Positions 14,264 to 14,956 of a stretch of 14,956 bases of DNA are shown here, one piece after another. Source of the stretch: Thermodesulfobacteriota bacterium (GTDB taxonomy: Bacteria > Desulfobacterota > DSM-4660 > Desulfatiglandales > Desulfatiglandaceae); contig JANQDY010000070.1 in NCBI GenBank assembly GCA_028278625.1, positions 1-14,956 on the forward strand, given 5' to 3'. Each line of letters starts with the position of its first letter. The stretch's first letter is position 1. Position numbers and translations under genes: made by a program. The notes below the pieces were generated by a model. The model had not been told where the DNA came from. It saw only the letters and a list, made by a program, of their open reading frames with translations, and searched no databases.

Positions 14264-14569
14264 TCAGGCATGGCTGGAAGCCGCGAGCTCCTCTCTGATG
14301 ATTTTACGAAGGGTTTCTTCGAGATCGCTTTGTCCGGTGAACTCGGTTGTGATGGCTTGCTTCAAGGTTTCGTTGATCAAGGTCTGATAGCCTCTCTTTC
14401 CGGCTTTGGCCTTGAAAAAACTGATAACGCCGGCATCGAGCATAATGGTGATGCGCTGCTTTTTTTCAACCGGCTTAAGGCCTTCCCGGAAAACCGCCCG
14501 GTCAAAATCAGCCTGGGTCACTTCAGGGTATTCATCCATAGAGGTTTTTGAAGTAGAGTCTTTGTTCAT
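14264..14569 (-). CDS. brnA: BrnA antitoxin
   Basis: The 101-aa protein carries the BrnA pattern: DEYPEVTQADFDRAVFREGL, then PVEKKQRITIMLDAGVISFF and KAGKRGYQTLINETLKQAI. BrnA is a ribbon-helix-helix DNA-binding protein that neutralises BrnT and represses the operon. The beta-strand (KQRITIMLD) and the two helices are visible, followed by a ~30-residue acidic tail. GGAGG (14584-14580) lies 10 bases before ATG 14569, so the long start is favoured over an internal Met. Its start lies within the 3' end of brnT (38-base overlap), the usual toxin-first order. It faces the phage genes tail to tail. Confidence 0.92.
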   Translation of the reverse strand: MNKDSTSKTSMDEYPEVTQADFDRAVFREGLKPVEKKQRITIMLDAGVISFFKAKAGKRGYQTLINETLKQAITTEFTGQSDLEETLRKIIREELAASSHA

Positions 14570-14807
14570 TTCTGCTCGCCCTCCGCATGGAGATTATACG
14601 GATTTCCTCCTCTGTTTCGGTGTGTACGATGACGACCGCCCCATCATCCAGCAGTCCGATCGTGACAAGACGTTGCTCGCCGTAGTCAAAACGTCTGTCT
14701 TCAAATGTGAAAGTTGTCCCTGCAAAAACAGCGTGTGCCCTGGTGAAATCGAGACCATGCTTGCGAATATTGCTTCGCCGCTTTTTTTCGTGCCAGGTGA
14801 ACTTCAT
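14532..14807 (-). CDS. brnT: BrnT ribonuclease toxin
   Basis: The 91-aa protein has the standard BrnT length and motifs: FTWHEKKRRSNIRKHGLDF (3-21), then FEDRRFDYGEQRLVTIGLL, VVIVHTETEEEIRIISMRRA and a SRNEQRLYF end. BrnT is a RelE-like-fold ribonuclease that stops growth by cutting RNA under stress and is held inactive by BrnA. The conserved HG, DYGE, RIIS-R and final R/Y positions all look intact, so the pair is probably functional. No Shine-Dalgarno site precedes the ATG; the promoter -10 lies six bases upstream, so the transcript may be leaderless. Confidence 0.93.
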   Translation of the reverse strand: MKFTWHEKKRRSNIRKHGLDFTRAHAVFAGTTFTFEDRRFDYGEQRLVTIGLLDDGAVVIVHTETEEEIRIISMRRASRNEQRLYFKNLYG

Positions 14808-14813
14808 GTTTCA

Positions 14814-14842
14814 AATATGCATATAAGAATACATATAGTCAA
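14814..14842 (-). promoter_or_regulatory. brnT promoter with operator-like repeats
   Basis: On the minus strand TTGACT (14842-14837), 17 bases, then CATATT (14819-14814) form a plausible promoter whose expected start falls at or next to the brnT ATG (14807). Between the hexamers the direct repeats TATATGTAT (14837-14829) and TATATGCAT (14825-14817) are 12 bases apart. ATATGCATAT (14815-14824) is a perfect palindrome over the -10. These are good candidates for BrnA binding and autorepression; that link is inferred from the family. Confidence 0.55.
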
Positions 14843-14956
14843 GGATGTTCTAAGGATCCTGGAATTCCGATATAAGGATCAAAAAAAATTGGAAATTTTT
14901 CAAAAAAGCCGCCAATTTTGATTTTTCATAAACTTTTCAGCATGTTGCCTGGGGCG

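Noticed and set aside
14038..14298. 86-aa plus-strand open frame in the right-hand gap
   Set aside because: No ribosome site or recognisable motif, Cys/Phe-rich low-quality sequence, and it runs into the antisense of brnA.
14187..14387. Plus-strand frame whose first half looks protein-like (MPGAYGLREKRLEDPEPNG)
   Set aside because: The second half is antisense to brnA and no family was recognised. It could be a gene remnant but there is not enough to support it.
14406..14921. 171-aa plus-strand open frame
   Set aside because: It is antisense to brnT and brnA, which are clear family members.

Overview
The window looks like a prophage or prophage-derived island in a bacterial genome. The base composition, ATGA-coupled operons and prophage protein types fit a Gram-negative bacterium. 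A sulfate-reducing Desulfobacterota-type host is a guess from general resemblance; no host marker gene (rRNA, tRNA, housekeeping gene) is present. Almost everything from about 60 to 13831 is one plus-strand phage-type gene series with short spacers, good Shine-Dalgarno sites and several start/stop overlaps. The right end carries a minus-strand toxin-antitoxin pair.

Layout. (1) 1-515: a hairpin, then a small winged-helix-like protein whose 5' end seems broken by a one-base frameshift. (2) About 516-800: a non-coding segment with nine copies, in both orientations, of a 10-bp element (consensus GTWRCGGAAA), two near-identical hairpins sharing a 19-bp core, and a G/C-run region able to form competing hairpins. 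It looks like an iteron-type origin or a multi-site operator with a structured leader. (3) 846-6106: a DNA metabolism and recombination operon: a Cys-rich small protein, an SF2 helicase, a 54-aa small protein coupled on both sides by ATGA, a PD-(D/E)XK nuclease, a coiled-coil RecT-partner protein, a RecT annealing protein with a long acidic tail, a small zinc-binding-type protein, and a RuvC-like Holliday junction resolvase. (4) 6239-8616: a Nu1-type small terminase subunit and a complete GpA-type large subunit, overlapping by ATGA. (5) 8638-12338: a small helix-turn-helix protein, a GpZ-type minor tail protein and a 944-aa tape measure protein. (6) 12340-13831: small uncharacterised proteins, the last split by an in-frame stop. 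(7) 13832-14263: an AT-rich gap with a near-consensus promoter and repeated TTGTGACAC motifs. (8) 14264-14842: brnT-brnA on the minus strand with promoter and operator-like repeats.

The genes form a plausible recombination-plus-packaging set: helicase, nuclease, RecT and resolvase would process concatemers that the terminase packages. The most striking point is what is missing. The large terminase is followed 21 bp later by the HTH gene and then GpZ and the tape measure, with no portal, protease, capsid, head-tail connector or major tail protein between them. No integrase, repressor, lysis or tail-tip gene is visible. The element is therefore either a deletion derivative that still keeps long intact genes, or a reduced phage-related element (for example a satellite) that depends on another phage for its particle.
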